Below, in pieces: positions 38,801 through 46,333 of a DNA stretch of 64,000 bases (its first letter is position 1; the number at the start of each line of letters is the position of its first letter). This DNA comes from Manganitrophus sp963718695 (GTDB lineage: Bacteria; Nitrospirota; Nitrospiria; SBBL01; Manganitrophaceae): assembly GCA_963718695.1 (NCBI GenBank), contig OY970371.1, positions 3,286,001 through 3,350,000 on the forward strand. Direction: 5' to 3'. The notes under the pieces are model-generated. The model saw nothing but the letters and a program-made list of their open reading frames with translations, did not search any database and was not told the origin of the DNA. Both the position numbers and the translations under genes were made by a program.

Positions 38801-39186
38801 AGAGTATTTTGATGGGCAAGGAGACGAGTATTCTCCACATGCTCCGGGAGCTGACCGAGATGGGGATTCAGCTGTCGATCGACGATTTCGGCACCGGCTA
38901 CTCCTCGTTGGCGTATCTGAAGCGCTTTCCGATCGCCAAGCTGAAGGTCGACCAGATTTTCGTGCAAAATCTCACGACCGATCCAAACGACGCCGTCATT
39001 GTAAAGACCGTGGTCGGAATGGCCCACTCTCTTCGACTGAAGGCGATCGCGGAGGGGGTTGAAACAGAAGGACAGCTCGCCTACCTTCGGTCGATCGGAT
39101 GTGAAGAGATGCAGGGCTACCTCTTCAGCCGCCCGCTTCCGGCCGAAGAGGCGACCAAACTGCTCGTCCAAAAGAAGCGGCTTTAA
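35812..39186 (+). CDS. receiver-PAS-PAS-PAS-GAF-GGDEF-EAL c-di-GMP enzyme
   Basis: 1124 aa; ATG 35818 may be the true start because AAGGA is better spaced from it. Order: receiver (about 1-125, 'LLVEDTPGDVRLV', 'ILLDLSLP'), three PAS/PAC domains (about 140-515), GAF (about 535-680), GGDEF (about 690-850, intact GGDEF at about 776) and EAL (about 870-1120, intact EAL at about 903, 'DDFGTGYSSLAYLKRFPI'). Both output motifs are complete, so it may make or degrade cyclic di-GMP. Receiver phosphorylation by the kinase two genes upstream would couple the cluster. Soluble. Confidence 0.93.
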   Translation: MRMNGEAIRVLLVEDTPGDVRLVQENLIQSIDARFKITHADRLAKALASLKEERFDVILLDLSLPDAQGLDSLVRVRTEAPGTPIVILTGLNDEQVATKAIQEGAQDYLVKGRISSELLAHVIAYAVERKQAEASLRQSEEKYRDLFETMAQGVVYHDAEGKIISANPAAEQILGLTLDQMQGRSPLDPRWRAIHEDGSDFPGETHPTIVALKRGEAVKNVVMGVFHPKEEAYRWIHINAVPQFKPGDEKPYQVYATFADMTERREAEEALRNAKEFSENLIQTANVMILSLDPLGKVHIFNQAAEKITGYSLSELKEKSWFETLVPKDRYPHVWKEFNRLLSGGMPQAFENPILTKSGEERYIIWQNNQVRVDGKIVSTISFGNDITERKRAEEALQSSEERFRKLAEAAPMGIFLTQPTGECVYTNPVWTEISGRSAEESAGYGWMEAIHPDDRANVAQAWHAAAARGENYSVDYRVATPARDVLWVHVLATPQFDASGTVVCYVGSVENITERKRAEELLHSRALRQAVLAELGQRALSGLPHQELMNEAVSRSAEILGVEFCKLLEPLPDGTALLLRAGVGWKPGLVGQTTVGMWENSQAAYTLATNGPVVVEDLQAETRFLAPTLLREHGVVSGLSVLISGQDYPYGVLGVHTARRRRFTEEDVHFLQAIANILATAIDRKKAEERIEHQAYHDALTGLPNRLLLEDRLSVAVAQAHRNGEILAILLIDLDRFKVINDTLGHPAGDEMLRAVGARFLRTIREGDTVSRMGGDEFAVLLPNLNSDEAALEIADRIAASLREPFPLEGRDLFVTASMGVAVYPHAGVDGRTLLQHADIALYRAKEQGRNTLRFFSPAMNSRAVERLSLESSLRQALQRREFLLHYQPQVDLKSGEIIGFEALIRWHRPEIGMISPAEFIPLAEETGLILPIGEWVLRTACAQNKAWQEAGFPPMRIAVNLSARQFHRENLVDTVTRALQESGLAPEYLELELTESILMGKETSILHMLRELTEMGIQLSIDDFGTGYSSLAYLKRFPIAKLKVDQIFVQNLTTDPNDAVIVKTVVGMAHSLRLKAIAEGVETEGQLAYLRSIGCEEMQGYLFSRPLPAEEATKLLVQKKRL

Positions 39187-39206
39187 TCTGTTGTTGGCGT
39201 CTGTTC

Positions 39207-40214
39207 TTAGCGAAGGACCTGCTCGGCGCGAACTTCGTTGATCGATTTCCGGCCCTGCTCGAACTCAGAGAGATTGCCGAGGGTGGTCGCGGCGATCCGC
39301 TCCATCGCCTCCTGGGTGAAGAACCCTTGATGACCGGTGATGAGAACGTTCGGAAAGGTGAGCAGCCGCGAGAAAACATCATCTTGAATCACCCGGCCGG
39401 ATAAATCTTCGAAAAAGAGATCACCCTCTTCTTCATAGACATCGAGGCCGAGCGCGCCTATTTTTCCGGACTTCAGGCCGGCGATCACCGCCTGTGTATC
39501 GATCAGCGCCCCCCGTCCCGTATTGATCAGCATCACGCCGTTCTGCATCTGCTTCAATGCGTTGGCGTCAATCAGATGATGCGTCTCCGGGGTGAGCGGA
39601 CAGTGCAGGGTGATGATGCGGGAGGCCGCGTAGAGATCGGAAAGCGCGACATACTCGACCCCCAGTTTCTTGCACGCCTCATTCGGAAAAGGATCGTGCG
39701 CAAGGAGGCGGCATCCGAAGCCGTTCATGATCCTCGCCATCACGGTTCCGATCTTTCCGGTGCCGACGATCCCCGCCGTCCGTCCGTTCAGATCGAAGCC
39801 GAGCAGACCCTCCAGAGAGAAGTTCCCCTCCCGGACCCGCGCGTAGGCGCGGTGAATCTTCCGATTCAAAGAAAGCATCAAGGCGGCGGTATGTTCCGCA
39901 ACCGCGTAGGGAGAGTAAGCCGGCACCCGGACCACCGTGAGCCCCAGGTCCCGCGCGGCGATTAAATCGACATGATTGAATCCGGCGGAGCGTAATGCAA
40001 TGAGGCGGGTCCCTTGTCGGGCCAGGACCTCCAGCACCGCCCGGTCGAGCCGGTCATTGACGAAGGGGCAGATCGCCGGAAAACCGGCCGCCAGCGACAC
40101 CGTCTTTAGATCTAAATGCGGCTCGAAAAAGGCCAACGCATGCCGATCGGTTGCATTGGCAGCCTGAAAGAAGGTTTGATCGTACGGTTTGGCGCTGAAG
40201 AGGGCGACCCGCAT
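39207..40214 (-). CDS. ldhA: D-lactate dehydrogenase (2-hydroxyacid dehydrogenase)
   Basis: 335 aa, close over its whole length to the fermentative LdhA type: 'FSAKPYDQTFFQAAN' start, 'RSAGFNHVDL', NAD-binding 'GIVGTGKIGTVMARIMNGFG' (about residue 145), catalytic Arg in 'INTGRGALIDT', Glu in 'DVYEEEGDLFFED' and His in 'ITGHQGFFT'. Interconverts pyruvate and D-lactate with NADH. Starts 12 nt after the stop of the PAS protein at 40227, so possibly co-transcribed with it. Confidence 0.9.
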   Translation of the reverse strand: MRVALFSAKPYDQTFFQAANATDRHALAFFEPHLDLKTVSLAAGFPAICPFVNDRLDRAVLEVLARQGTRLIALRSAGFNHVDLIAARDLGLTVVRVPAYSPYAVAEHTAALMLSLNRKIHRAYARVREGNFSLEGLLGFDLNGRTAGIVGTGKIGTVMARIMNGFGCRLLAHDPFPNEACKKLGVEYVALSDLYAASRIITLHCPLTPETHHLIDANALKQMQNGVMLINTGRGALIDTQAVIAGLKSGKIGALGLDVYEEEGDLFFEDLSGRVIQDDVFSRLLTFPNVLITGHQGFFTQEAMERIAATTLGNLSEFEQGRKSINEVRAEQVLR

Positions 40215-40226
40215 CTCAACCCCCCG

Positions 40227-41738
40227 TTATTTTTCTCTCTCTTTGACCGAATCGACATCGAAGAGTTTGATTCCGCTCCGCTCGGTGGTCCGGTAGCGGT
40301 CGATCTCTTCCAGCTTTCGGATAATCCGAACCACCTCTCCCGTTCCGTCAATGATCGCTTGGGCCCACTTCACTTTCGGGTCGGAAGGCTCCGTCCGCTT
40401 GACGATCAGCTCCGCATAACTTTTGACCGGCGTGATGGCGTTGAGGATATTGTGGGCGTAGGTCATCGAGAGGGCCCGGATCGACTCCAGCCGCTCTTTT
40501 TCAGCCGTGGCCGCCCGGGCCTGCTCGACCGCCGCCTCCATCTCTTTCCGCATCGTCATGTCTTTCCCGGTCGAGACATAATTAATGATCTCCCCCTTCC
40601 GACTCTTAATCGGCGTGATCGTCTTCTCTTCATGGTAGAGGGTCCCGTCTTTTTTCTTGTTCACCAACTCGCCCCGGAAGACCTCGCCCCGAAGGATCGT
40701 CTCCCATAGGCTTTGATAGAACTCCGGCCCATGCTTCCCCGATTTGACGATCCGTGGGCTCTTTCCCACCGCCTCTTCCCGCGTGTAACCGGTCTTCCGC
40801 TCGAAGGCCGGGTTGACATACTCGATCACGCCGTGCCGGTCGGTGATGACCACGACATCGTCCGTCTGCTCGATGACGCTCGACAGCTTTCGCTGCTCCC
40901 GCTCCGCCGCCCGGCGCCGGCTGATGTCGCGGGTGATGCTCGAGGCGCCGACGATCCTCCCCTCGGCATCCCGGATCGGCGAGGTTGTGACGGAGACATC
41001 GATCCGTGTGCCGTCCTTTTTCAATCGAACCGTCTCATACGGATCGATCCGCTCGCCCCGGCCGATCCGCTCAAGGATTTCTTCGACCCAGTCGGAATGA
41101 TCCGGCGGGATGAGGATGGAAACCGAGGCCCCCAGGATCTCGTCGGCGGAGTAGCCGTAGATTTGCGCCGCGCCGGGATTCCAGGTCACCACGGTGCCGT
41201 CTAAGTCCATTCCGATGATCGCGTCGTTGGAAGACTCGACGATGGAGGCGAGCCGTTGATGCGCCTCCTCCGCGCGCTTGCGATCGGTGATATCTTCATG
41301 CGCCACGACGACGCGGACCGACCCTTCCTCTTCCCCCTCAAAACGGGTCACGCGAACGATAAACCAACGCTGCGCGGTGCGACTGTGACAGGGATACTCC
41401 AGGGTAAATTCGTCTTGCTCTTTCGAGATCACCTGCCTGATCCCGGCGGCCAACGCGTGCGCCGCCTCCGCCCCCTCTCCGACTGCCACTTCGCAGAGAC
41501 GAAGATAGTTCCAGCCGACACCTTCGGCCGCCATCATCAGATAATTCGCCGTCGCGAATCGACGCCAGGGCCCATTCACCGCAATCATCGCCCCCTGTTC
41601 GTCCAGAATGGCGATGTAGGCCGACAAAGCATCAAAGGCCGACTGGAAAAGCCGCTGGGATTCGCGCAGCGTCAATTCCAGGCGGCCTTCCAGGTTCTTA
41701 ATCTCCGTGAGGAGTCTGGTCTTCTCCTTGCTTTCCAT
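40227..41738 (-). CDS. triple-PAS protein with histidine-kinase-like His box but no ATPase domain
   Basis: 503 aa from ATG 41738 (GAGGA eight bases upstream; a GTG at 41765 adds nine residues). A short coiled N-terminus is followed by three PAS/PAC units (about 30-165, 165-290, 290-415). A segment like a kinase dimerisation domain follows, with 'SMTYAHNILNAITPVKSYAEL' containing a candidate phospho-His. The protein ends about 60 residues later. The usual N, G1 and G2 boxes of the ATPase domain are absent, and no other frame downstream supplies them. It may be a phosphotransfer or decoy partner, or a pseudokinase sensor. Confidence 0.85.
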   Translation of the reverse strand: MESKEKTRLLTEIKNLEGRLELTLRESQRLFQSAFDALSAYIAILDEQGAMIAVNGPWRRFATANYLMMAAEGVGWNYLRLCEVAVGEGAEAAHALAAGIRQVISKEQDEFTLEYPCHSRTAQRWFIVRVTRFEGEEEGSVRVVVAHEDITDRKRAEEAHQRLASIVESSNDAIIGMDLDGTVVTWNPGAAQIYGYSADEILGASVSILIPPDHSDWVEEILERIGRGERIDPYETVRLKKDGTRIDVSVTTSPIRDAEGRIVGASSITRDISRRRAAEREQRKLSSVIEQTDDVVVITDRHGVIEYVNPAFERKTGYTREEAVGKSPRIVKSGKHGPEFYQSLWETILRGEVFRGELVNKKKDGTLYHEEKTITPIKSRKGEIINYVSTGKDMTMRKEMEAAVEQARAATAEKERLESIRALSMTYAHNILNAITPVKSYAELIVKRTEPSDPKVKWAQAIIDGTGEVVRIIRKLEEIDRYRTTERSGIKLFDVDSVKEREK

Positions 41739-41931
41739 CGCGGATCTCCTCTTTAGTCGATTCACCCCATGTTATCACCCTCTTCAGTCGCACACAAGAA
41801 CCTCATCGTTTCCACGGTCCAGTTTGTCTGCGGGGGAATCCTCGGGCCGTCCCCTCGGCGGAAATGAGAAGCGGAGAGAAGGTCCTTTCTTCTCACGCAA
41901 CACGGAACGTTCAACCTTCTTTATTTCAGGA

Positions 41932-42492
41932 TCAACGGTTGATTCTGGGGGGCTGATCGGTCATTTGATGATAAAGATCGTGGAATTGGGCATTCGTCAG
42001 GCTTGGATCGGAAAGCCGTTTCAGCTCTTCCGGACCGACCGGAACCTGAAATGCTTCATCGAAAATTGAAACGCCGATGCCGATGTAGTGCGGGGCCAAT
42101 CTTTTTTCCGGAAGAAGGAATTGGATCCCCCGGTTATAGGTCATCGCCACCCGAATCGCCTCACGCGCCACCTCGACGGGGATCTCTCTTCCAAAACCGA
42201 TGTTCTGAGGGGGATTCCCCTGCCGGAAGAATTGAGGGCGAACGTTGGTGATGGAAAACACTTCGAATTCTTTTTTGATGGCATCGATGTCTTTTTTCCG
42301 CTCCGGTGAGAGGGCGATCTCAACCCTGATCTTGCTGTTTTCAGTCCGGCCATCGGAAGGGGCGCTCAGCTGGCCGGACGGCGCCGGGGTTTGATTGATC
42401 GGCTCCCCCGCGTTGCCACGAAGGGGATTGATCAGAATGACGGCAAAAAGAAATCCCCCGGCGAGGGAGGAAAGACGGTTCCGGTTGTACAT
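41932..42492 (-). CDS. secreted protein, family A member 3 (unknown function)
   Basis: 186 aa with GAGGAG before the ATG. Signal peptide to about RGNAG. Very like the 2811 product: 'IDAIKKEFEVFSITNVRPQFFRQGNPPQNIGFGREIP', 'AMTYNRGIQFLLPEKRLAPHYIGIGVSIFDEAFQVPVGPEEL.RL' (quoted as pattern) and 'FHDLYHQMTD'. The gene stands alone, with about 190 nt free on each side. Function unknown; probably periplasmic. Confidence 0.85.
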   Translation of the reverse strand: MYNRNRLSSLAGGFLFAVILINPLRGNAGEPINQTPAPSGQLSAPSDGRTENSKIRVEIALSPERKKDIDAIKKEFEVFSITNVRPQFFRQGNPPQNIGFGREIPVEVAREAIRVAMTYNRGIQFLLPEKRLAPHYIGIGVSIFDEAFQVPVGPEELKRLSDPSLTNAQFHDLYHQMTDQPPRINR

Positions 42493-42604
42493 TGAGGCTC
42501 CTCTGTTTTAGATGGTTGCGTTGCGCTATTCTAGCAAAAGGCGGGGTTCTTGAAAAGAATCGGGAAAAAAAATCTTAAAACCGCGCGCCCGCGGTAGATG
42601 AAGC

Positions 42605-42631
42605 GGAGCCGCCGGAAAAATCGGCGGCTCC
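42605..42631 (-). terminator. hairpin downstream of the BON-SRPBCC gene
   Basis: Perfect 10-bp GC-rich stem (42605-42614 with 42622-42631), 7-nt loop. No U-tract on either side, so termination is uncertain; it could be a repeat palindrome. Confidence 0.4.
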
Positions 42632-42698
42632 ATCTCGGAACCATCCCTGCAGAAAGATCGACAAGCGACCTCTCCCCCGATCCCCACGGACGGGGGAA

Positions 42699-43838
42699 TT
42701 AGGCCGCCGCCGCATCGTGCGGACGGATGCCGGTTTCGATCAGTGTTTTCATCCGGTTCAGGTCGGCATCCATTTCACTCTTCGGGTCGGCGCCGAACAG
42801 CGCGGCGACCACGTGGCCGATGGCGCCGGCCGGCGGATTATACGCCATTTTAATGTCGACCCGCGTGGTCCCGTCCGGGTTTGAATCAAACCGGACGACC
42901 CCGGCATGCTCCACCGTCGAACCGGGAACGGTCTTCCAGGCGATGAGCCTGTTCGGAATTCGTTCGGTAATCTCCGCATCCCACTCCACCGGAACCCCGG
43001 CCGGGCCGGCGACGACCCAATGAGATTGCCTCTCTCCCGTGACATGGATCTCACGGACATTCGCCATGAATTTGGGAAAGTTTTGAAAGTTGTTCCAGAA
43101 CTCGAACACCTTCTCAACGGGGGCCGCGATATTGATCGTCTTCTGGATATCGACCACGCGGGGTCCCGCTCCCACGCCGACGATCCGCTTCACCGGCATA
43201 TTGGCGATGCTTCGCGCGAGAATGCCGAGACCGAAGGCGCCGATGACGGTTCTGAAGAATCCCTCCCGCTTCAACCCGTAGACGGCCAACACCGTTCCCG
43301 TCATCCCCATCATCATCCTTGTGGCCGGAGACCAATTCTCCTGCATCCATTCGGATTGCTCCCGGCGGGGCGTCCCTCCCTGCAGATCCGGAACGTGATC
43401 GGCCGTTTCGTGGACTTCCAGCTGATTCTCCACCCCTTTGACCCCCCGGACGGAGGAAATCGCGGAGAGAACCGGATCCACCTCCTCGGCCAGGATCGGC
43501 CCGCTCAACGTCACCCGCCCGTTGTCGACCCGAACCTCGATCGCGCCCGGATGAGAACTGACCCGTCCGATTTTCGCCCGCACCCGCGCCTCCAGCAGCT
43601 CATCGCTCACTTCTTCGCCCACTTCCGCGACCCGGGAGCGAAGCTCGGAGACCGTCCCCACCACCCGGTGCTGGAGATCTTTCGTGCTTGCCTCAAGGGC
43701 CTCTTCTGTTTTGTTCAACGCCTTCACCGCTTTGTCACGGATCAGGGCGCGGCGCCGGTTTCCCATCTCGGGATCATATAAATAAGCCAACGCGGCACCC
43801 AGACCGACGCCGCCGATCATCGATAATCCTTTATTCAT
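42699..43838 (-). CDS. BON-domain and SRPBCC (cyclase/dehydrase) fusion protein
   Basis: 379 aa with AAGGGAGG before the ATG. N-terminal 'GGVGLGAALAYLYDPEMGNRRRALIRDK' is a glycine-rich YtxH-like membrane segment. A BON domain (about 85-145, 'VRVDNGRVTLSGPILAEEV..VL..I..V.GVKGVENQLEVH') and a further short hydrophobic region (about 170-215) follow. The C-terminal half is an SRPBCC/polyketide-cyclase-like fold ('INIAAPVEKVFEFWNNFQNFPKFM'). This composite is found in envelope-stress settings; a lipid or hydrophobic ligand is likely but unproven. Confidence 0.87.
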   Translation of the reverse strand: MNKGLSMIGGVGLGAALAYLYDPEMGNRRRALIRDKAVKALNKTEEALEASTKDLQHRVVGTVSELRSRVAEVGEEVSDELLEARVRAKIGRVSSHPGAIEVRVDNGRVTLSGPILAEEVDPVLSAISSVRGVKGVENQLEVHETADHVPDLQGGTPRREQSEWMQENWSPATRMMMGMTGTVLAVYGLKREGFFRTVIGAFGLGILARSIANMPVKRIVGVGAGPRVVDIQKTINIAAPVEKVFEFWNNFQNFPKFMANVREIHVTGERQSHWVVAGPAGVPVEWDAEITERIPNRLIAWKTVPGSTVEHAGVVRFDSNPDGTTRVDIKMAYNPPAGAIGHVVAALFGADPKSEMDADLNRMKTLIETGIRPHDAAAA

Positions 43839-43922
43839 CTTCCACCTCCCTTAACAGTCGCTTTCGAAAGATCACATTCGGTTCAGCATTCTTTTGTGTG
43901 ATTTAAACTTCAGGGTTTGATT

Positions 43923-43978
43923 TGTCATCCTAAACGGAGCGAAGGATCTCACGCCTGCATCTTCTCCTCAGAATGACA
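43923..43978. repeat. short REP/MITE-like element
   Basis: Begins TGTCATCCTAAACGGAGCGA and ends CAGAATGACA, so the ends are imperfect inverted repeats. The interior 'GCGAAGGATCTC' motif is familiar from small palindromic repeats dispersed in many bacterial genomes. It lies in the 200-nt gap between two minus-strand genes. Confidence 0.5.
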
Positions 43979-44036
43979 TTCATAGGTAAAGGCAACGCTC
44001 CGTCCAGACGCAAAAACCGATGACGCACGGCACCCT

Positions 44037-45392
44037 TTACGCCGCCTTCGCCTGCCCGGCGGCGCCGAGATGTCGAACGAACCACTCGGCGGCCAATTGC
44101 GCCACCTGCTCCAAGGCGCCCGGCTCCTCGAAGAGATGCGTTGCCCCGGGAATGATTCTCAGCTCGGTGGGGGCCGTCATCCGCGCCATCGCTTCTTTAT
44201 TGAGCTGAATCACCTGACGATCCGCTCCCCCCACGATCAGCAGCGTCGGCGCTCGGACCGCGGAGAGCGCCGGCCCGGCAAGGTCGGGACGCCCGCCGCG
44301 CGAAACGATCGCGCCGATCCGCTCGGGGCGCCGGGCGGCGGCGATCAACGCCGCTGCGGCCCCGGTGCTGGAACCGAAGTAGCCGATTTGCAAGGAACCG
44401 GTTTCGGGCTGCCGGGCGATCCAATCGGTCACGTCGACGAGCCGCTCCGCAAGCAGGCCGATGTTGAATCGAAGCGCCGCGGTCACCCGGTCGATCGATT
44501 CTTCCCGCGCCGTCAGCAGGTCGATCAACAAAGTCGCCAGACCCGCTTGGAAAAGAACATCGGCGACAAACCGGTTTCGAGGACTGAAGCGGCTGCTCCC
44601 GCTTCCATGCGCGAAGAGAACGATCCCCCGCGCTCCCGCCGGGATGCGGAGATCTCCTTCAAGCGGGATGCGTCCTCCGGCGGTGACGGTCACAGATCGC
44701 GCTTCGTCCGAATTTGGACCTCTCGGCGTCGTCTCTCTCGGCGCTGCTTCCGCCGTCCCCTCCCGGGCGCGCGACAATAGTTCCAAGACTTCTTCGTCGG
44801 AGGTCTGCTCGAAGTCCTGATACCAGAGGCCGACGGCGCCAAAATAAGGGGGGGCCTCCAGGCAGAGGAGTTCATCCACTTCATCGGCCAGCGCTCGGGC
44901 CGTGTCCGAGGCGCAGACCGGGACGGCAAAGATGATCCGCCGCGGTCCCTCCTTCCGGATCGCCCGGAGCGCCGCCTTCGCGGTGACCCCGGTCGCCAGA
45001 CCGTCATCGACCAGAATAATGGTCCGCCCCCGGATCTCAGGCGCGGGCCGTTCCCCGCGAAAACGGCGCAGGCGGCGCTCCAGCTCCCGCTCTTCTTGGG
45101 CGGCGATCGCGTCAATCTCCGCCTCACGGATGCCGAGCATATGGATCGCCTCTTCATTGAGAACACGCACCCCGCCCGGCGCAATCGCGCCGATCCCCAG
45201 CTCCGGATGACCGGGCGCGCCGAGCTTGCGTGCAATCATGACATCGAGTGGCGCGCCGAGCGCGCGCGCCACTTCATATCCGACGGGGACCCCTCCCCGC
45301 GGCAGCGCTAAAACAATTGGATTTTCATCTCGGAATTCCTGAAGACGATCGGCAAGTCGGCGGCCGGCTTCCGCTCTGTCTTTGAACACCAT
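44037..45392 (-). CDS. phosphoribosyltransferase fused to alpha/beta hydrolase
   Basis: 451 aa from ATG 45392 (GGGGTGGGG upstream); the frame continues to a TTG at 45464 without support. N-terminal half: type I phosphoribosyltransferase with 'LALPRGGVPVGYEVA' and PRPP loop 'IILVDDGLATGVTA' (about 125-138). C-terminal half (about 235-445): dienelactone-hydrolase-like alpha/beta hydrolase with nucleophile 'GYFGSSTGA', Asp in 'GGADR' and His in 'PGATHLF'. This fusion recurs in bacterial stress clusters; substrates are not known. Cytoplasmic. Confidence 0.88.
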   Translation of the reverse strand: MVFKDRAEAGRRLADRLQEFRDENPIVLALPRGGVPVGYEVARALGAPLDVMIARKLGAPGHPELGIGAIAPGGVRVLNEEAIHMLGIREAEIDAIAAQEERELERRLRRFRGERPAPEIRGRTIILVDDGLATGVTAKAALRAIRKEGPRRIIFAVPVCASDTARALADEVDELLCLEAPPYFGAVGLWYQDFEQTSDEEVLELLSRAREGTAEAAPRETTPRGPNSDEARSVTVTAGGRIPLEGDLRIPAGARGIVLFAHGSGSSRFSPRNRFVADVLFQAGLATLLIDLLTAREESIDRVTAALRFNIGLLAERLVDVTDWIARQPETGSLQIGYFGSSTGAAAALIAAARRPERIGAIVSRGGRPDLAGPALSAVRAPTLLIVGGADRQVIQLNKEAMARMTAPTELRIIPGATHLFEEPGALEQVAQLAAEWFVRHLGAAGQAKAA

Positions 45393-45649
45393 CGCCCCAC
45401 CCCCTGCCCCGAAAGTCCCGGCACGGCTGCGCCTGAGAAACGAAGGGATCACATCTGCTTTCAAGGATAGGACTTTAGGTTCAAGCAGATCAATCCTCCA
45501 AAATGCCTATCCCTTTTAGCCGAAAGTATTAGCTTTTCGTCTCATTCAATCAGGGGTCGGGAGTTGTCGGCGATGGCGCCGGGAATCACTTTCCCTGGCA
45601 TAATTCCTTGTGTTACAATGGCTTTATTTTTCTTTTTGCAAGGAACCGT

Positions 45650-46333
45650 ATGGCCCAGAAGATCTTGGTGGTGGATGATGAGGCCGATTTAAGCAAGCTG
45701 GTGGCGCATCATCTTCAGAAAGCAGGTTATGAGCCGCTGTGTGTTTCCAATGGCTCTGAGGCGCTGAAGGTTGCCGCGAAGCATCCGGTCTCCCTCGTCA
45801 TTCTGGATGTCATGATGCCCGGCGAAGACGGATTGCAGGTCTGCCGAAAGCTGCGCGACAAAGAGGAGACCGCCTCTGTGCCGATTCTTTTTCTCACGGC
45901 CAAGGATGAGGAGAGCGACAAGATAGTGGGACTCGAGCTCGGCGCCGATGATTATGTGACCAAGCCCTTCTCACCGAAAGAGCTGATGGCACGGGTGAAA
46001 GCGCTGCTTCGGCGCTCGGAGCGGAAGGAGACGGCCGCAGGGTATGCTTACGGAGCGCTGGCGATGGATGTCGCCCGCCATGAGGTGAAGGTGTCCGAGA
46101 AAAAAGTGACCCTCACCGCCAAGGAGTTCTCCCTGCTGGAGCATTTATTAAAGAGCCGGGGGAAAGTGCTCACCCGCGATTATCTGTTGAACACGATCTG
46201 GGGGTATGACTACTTCGGGACCACCCGCACGGTCGATGTGCATATCCGAAGATTGCGGGAGAAGATCCCGCTGCTCACCGACGCCATCGAAACCGTCCCC
46301 TCTTTAGGGTATAAGCTCACCGATGAAGCGTAA
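45650..46333 (+). CDS. phoB: phosphate regulon response regulator PhoB
   Basis: 227 aa from ATG 45650 with AAGGA seven bases upstream; the open frame upstream is unsupported. Receiver with 'ILVVDDEADLSKLV', phospho-acceptor in 'ILDVMMPGEDG' and 'VTKPFSPKEL'. It joins to an OmpR/PhoB winged helix ('TLTAKEFSLLEHLLKSRGKVLTRDYLL', 'TRTVDVHIRRLREKI'). A TACAAT -10-like element lies at 45614. It overlaps phoR by 11 nt. Assignment as PhoB rests on pairing with a PhoR-type kinase and on the pst operon with PHO boxes 11 kb away. Confidence 0.87.
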   Translation: MAQKILVVDDEADLSKLVAHHLQKAGYEPLCVSNGSEALKVAAKHPVSLVILDVMMPGEDGLQVCRKLRDKEETASVPILFLTAKDEESDKIVGLELGADDYVTKPFSPKELMARVKALLRRSERKETAAGYAYGALAMDVARHEVKVSEKKVTLTAKEFSLLEHLLKSRGKVLTRDYLLNTIWGYDYFGTTRTVDVHIRRLREKIPLLTDAIETVPSLGYKLTDEA

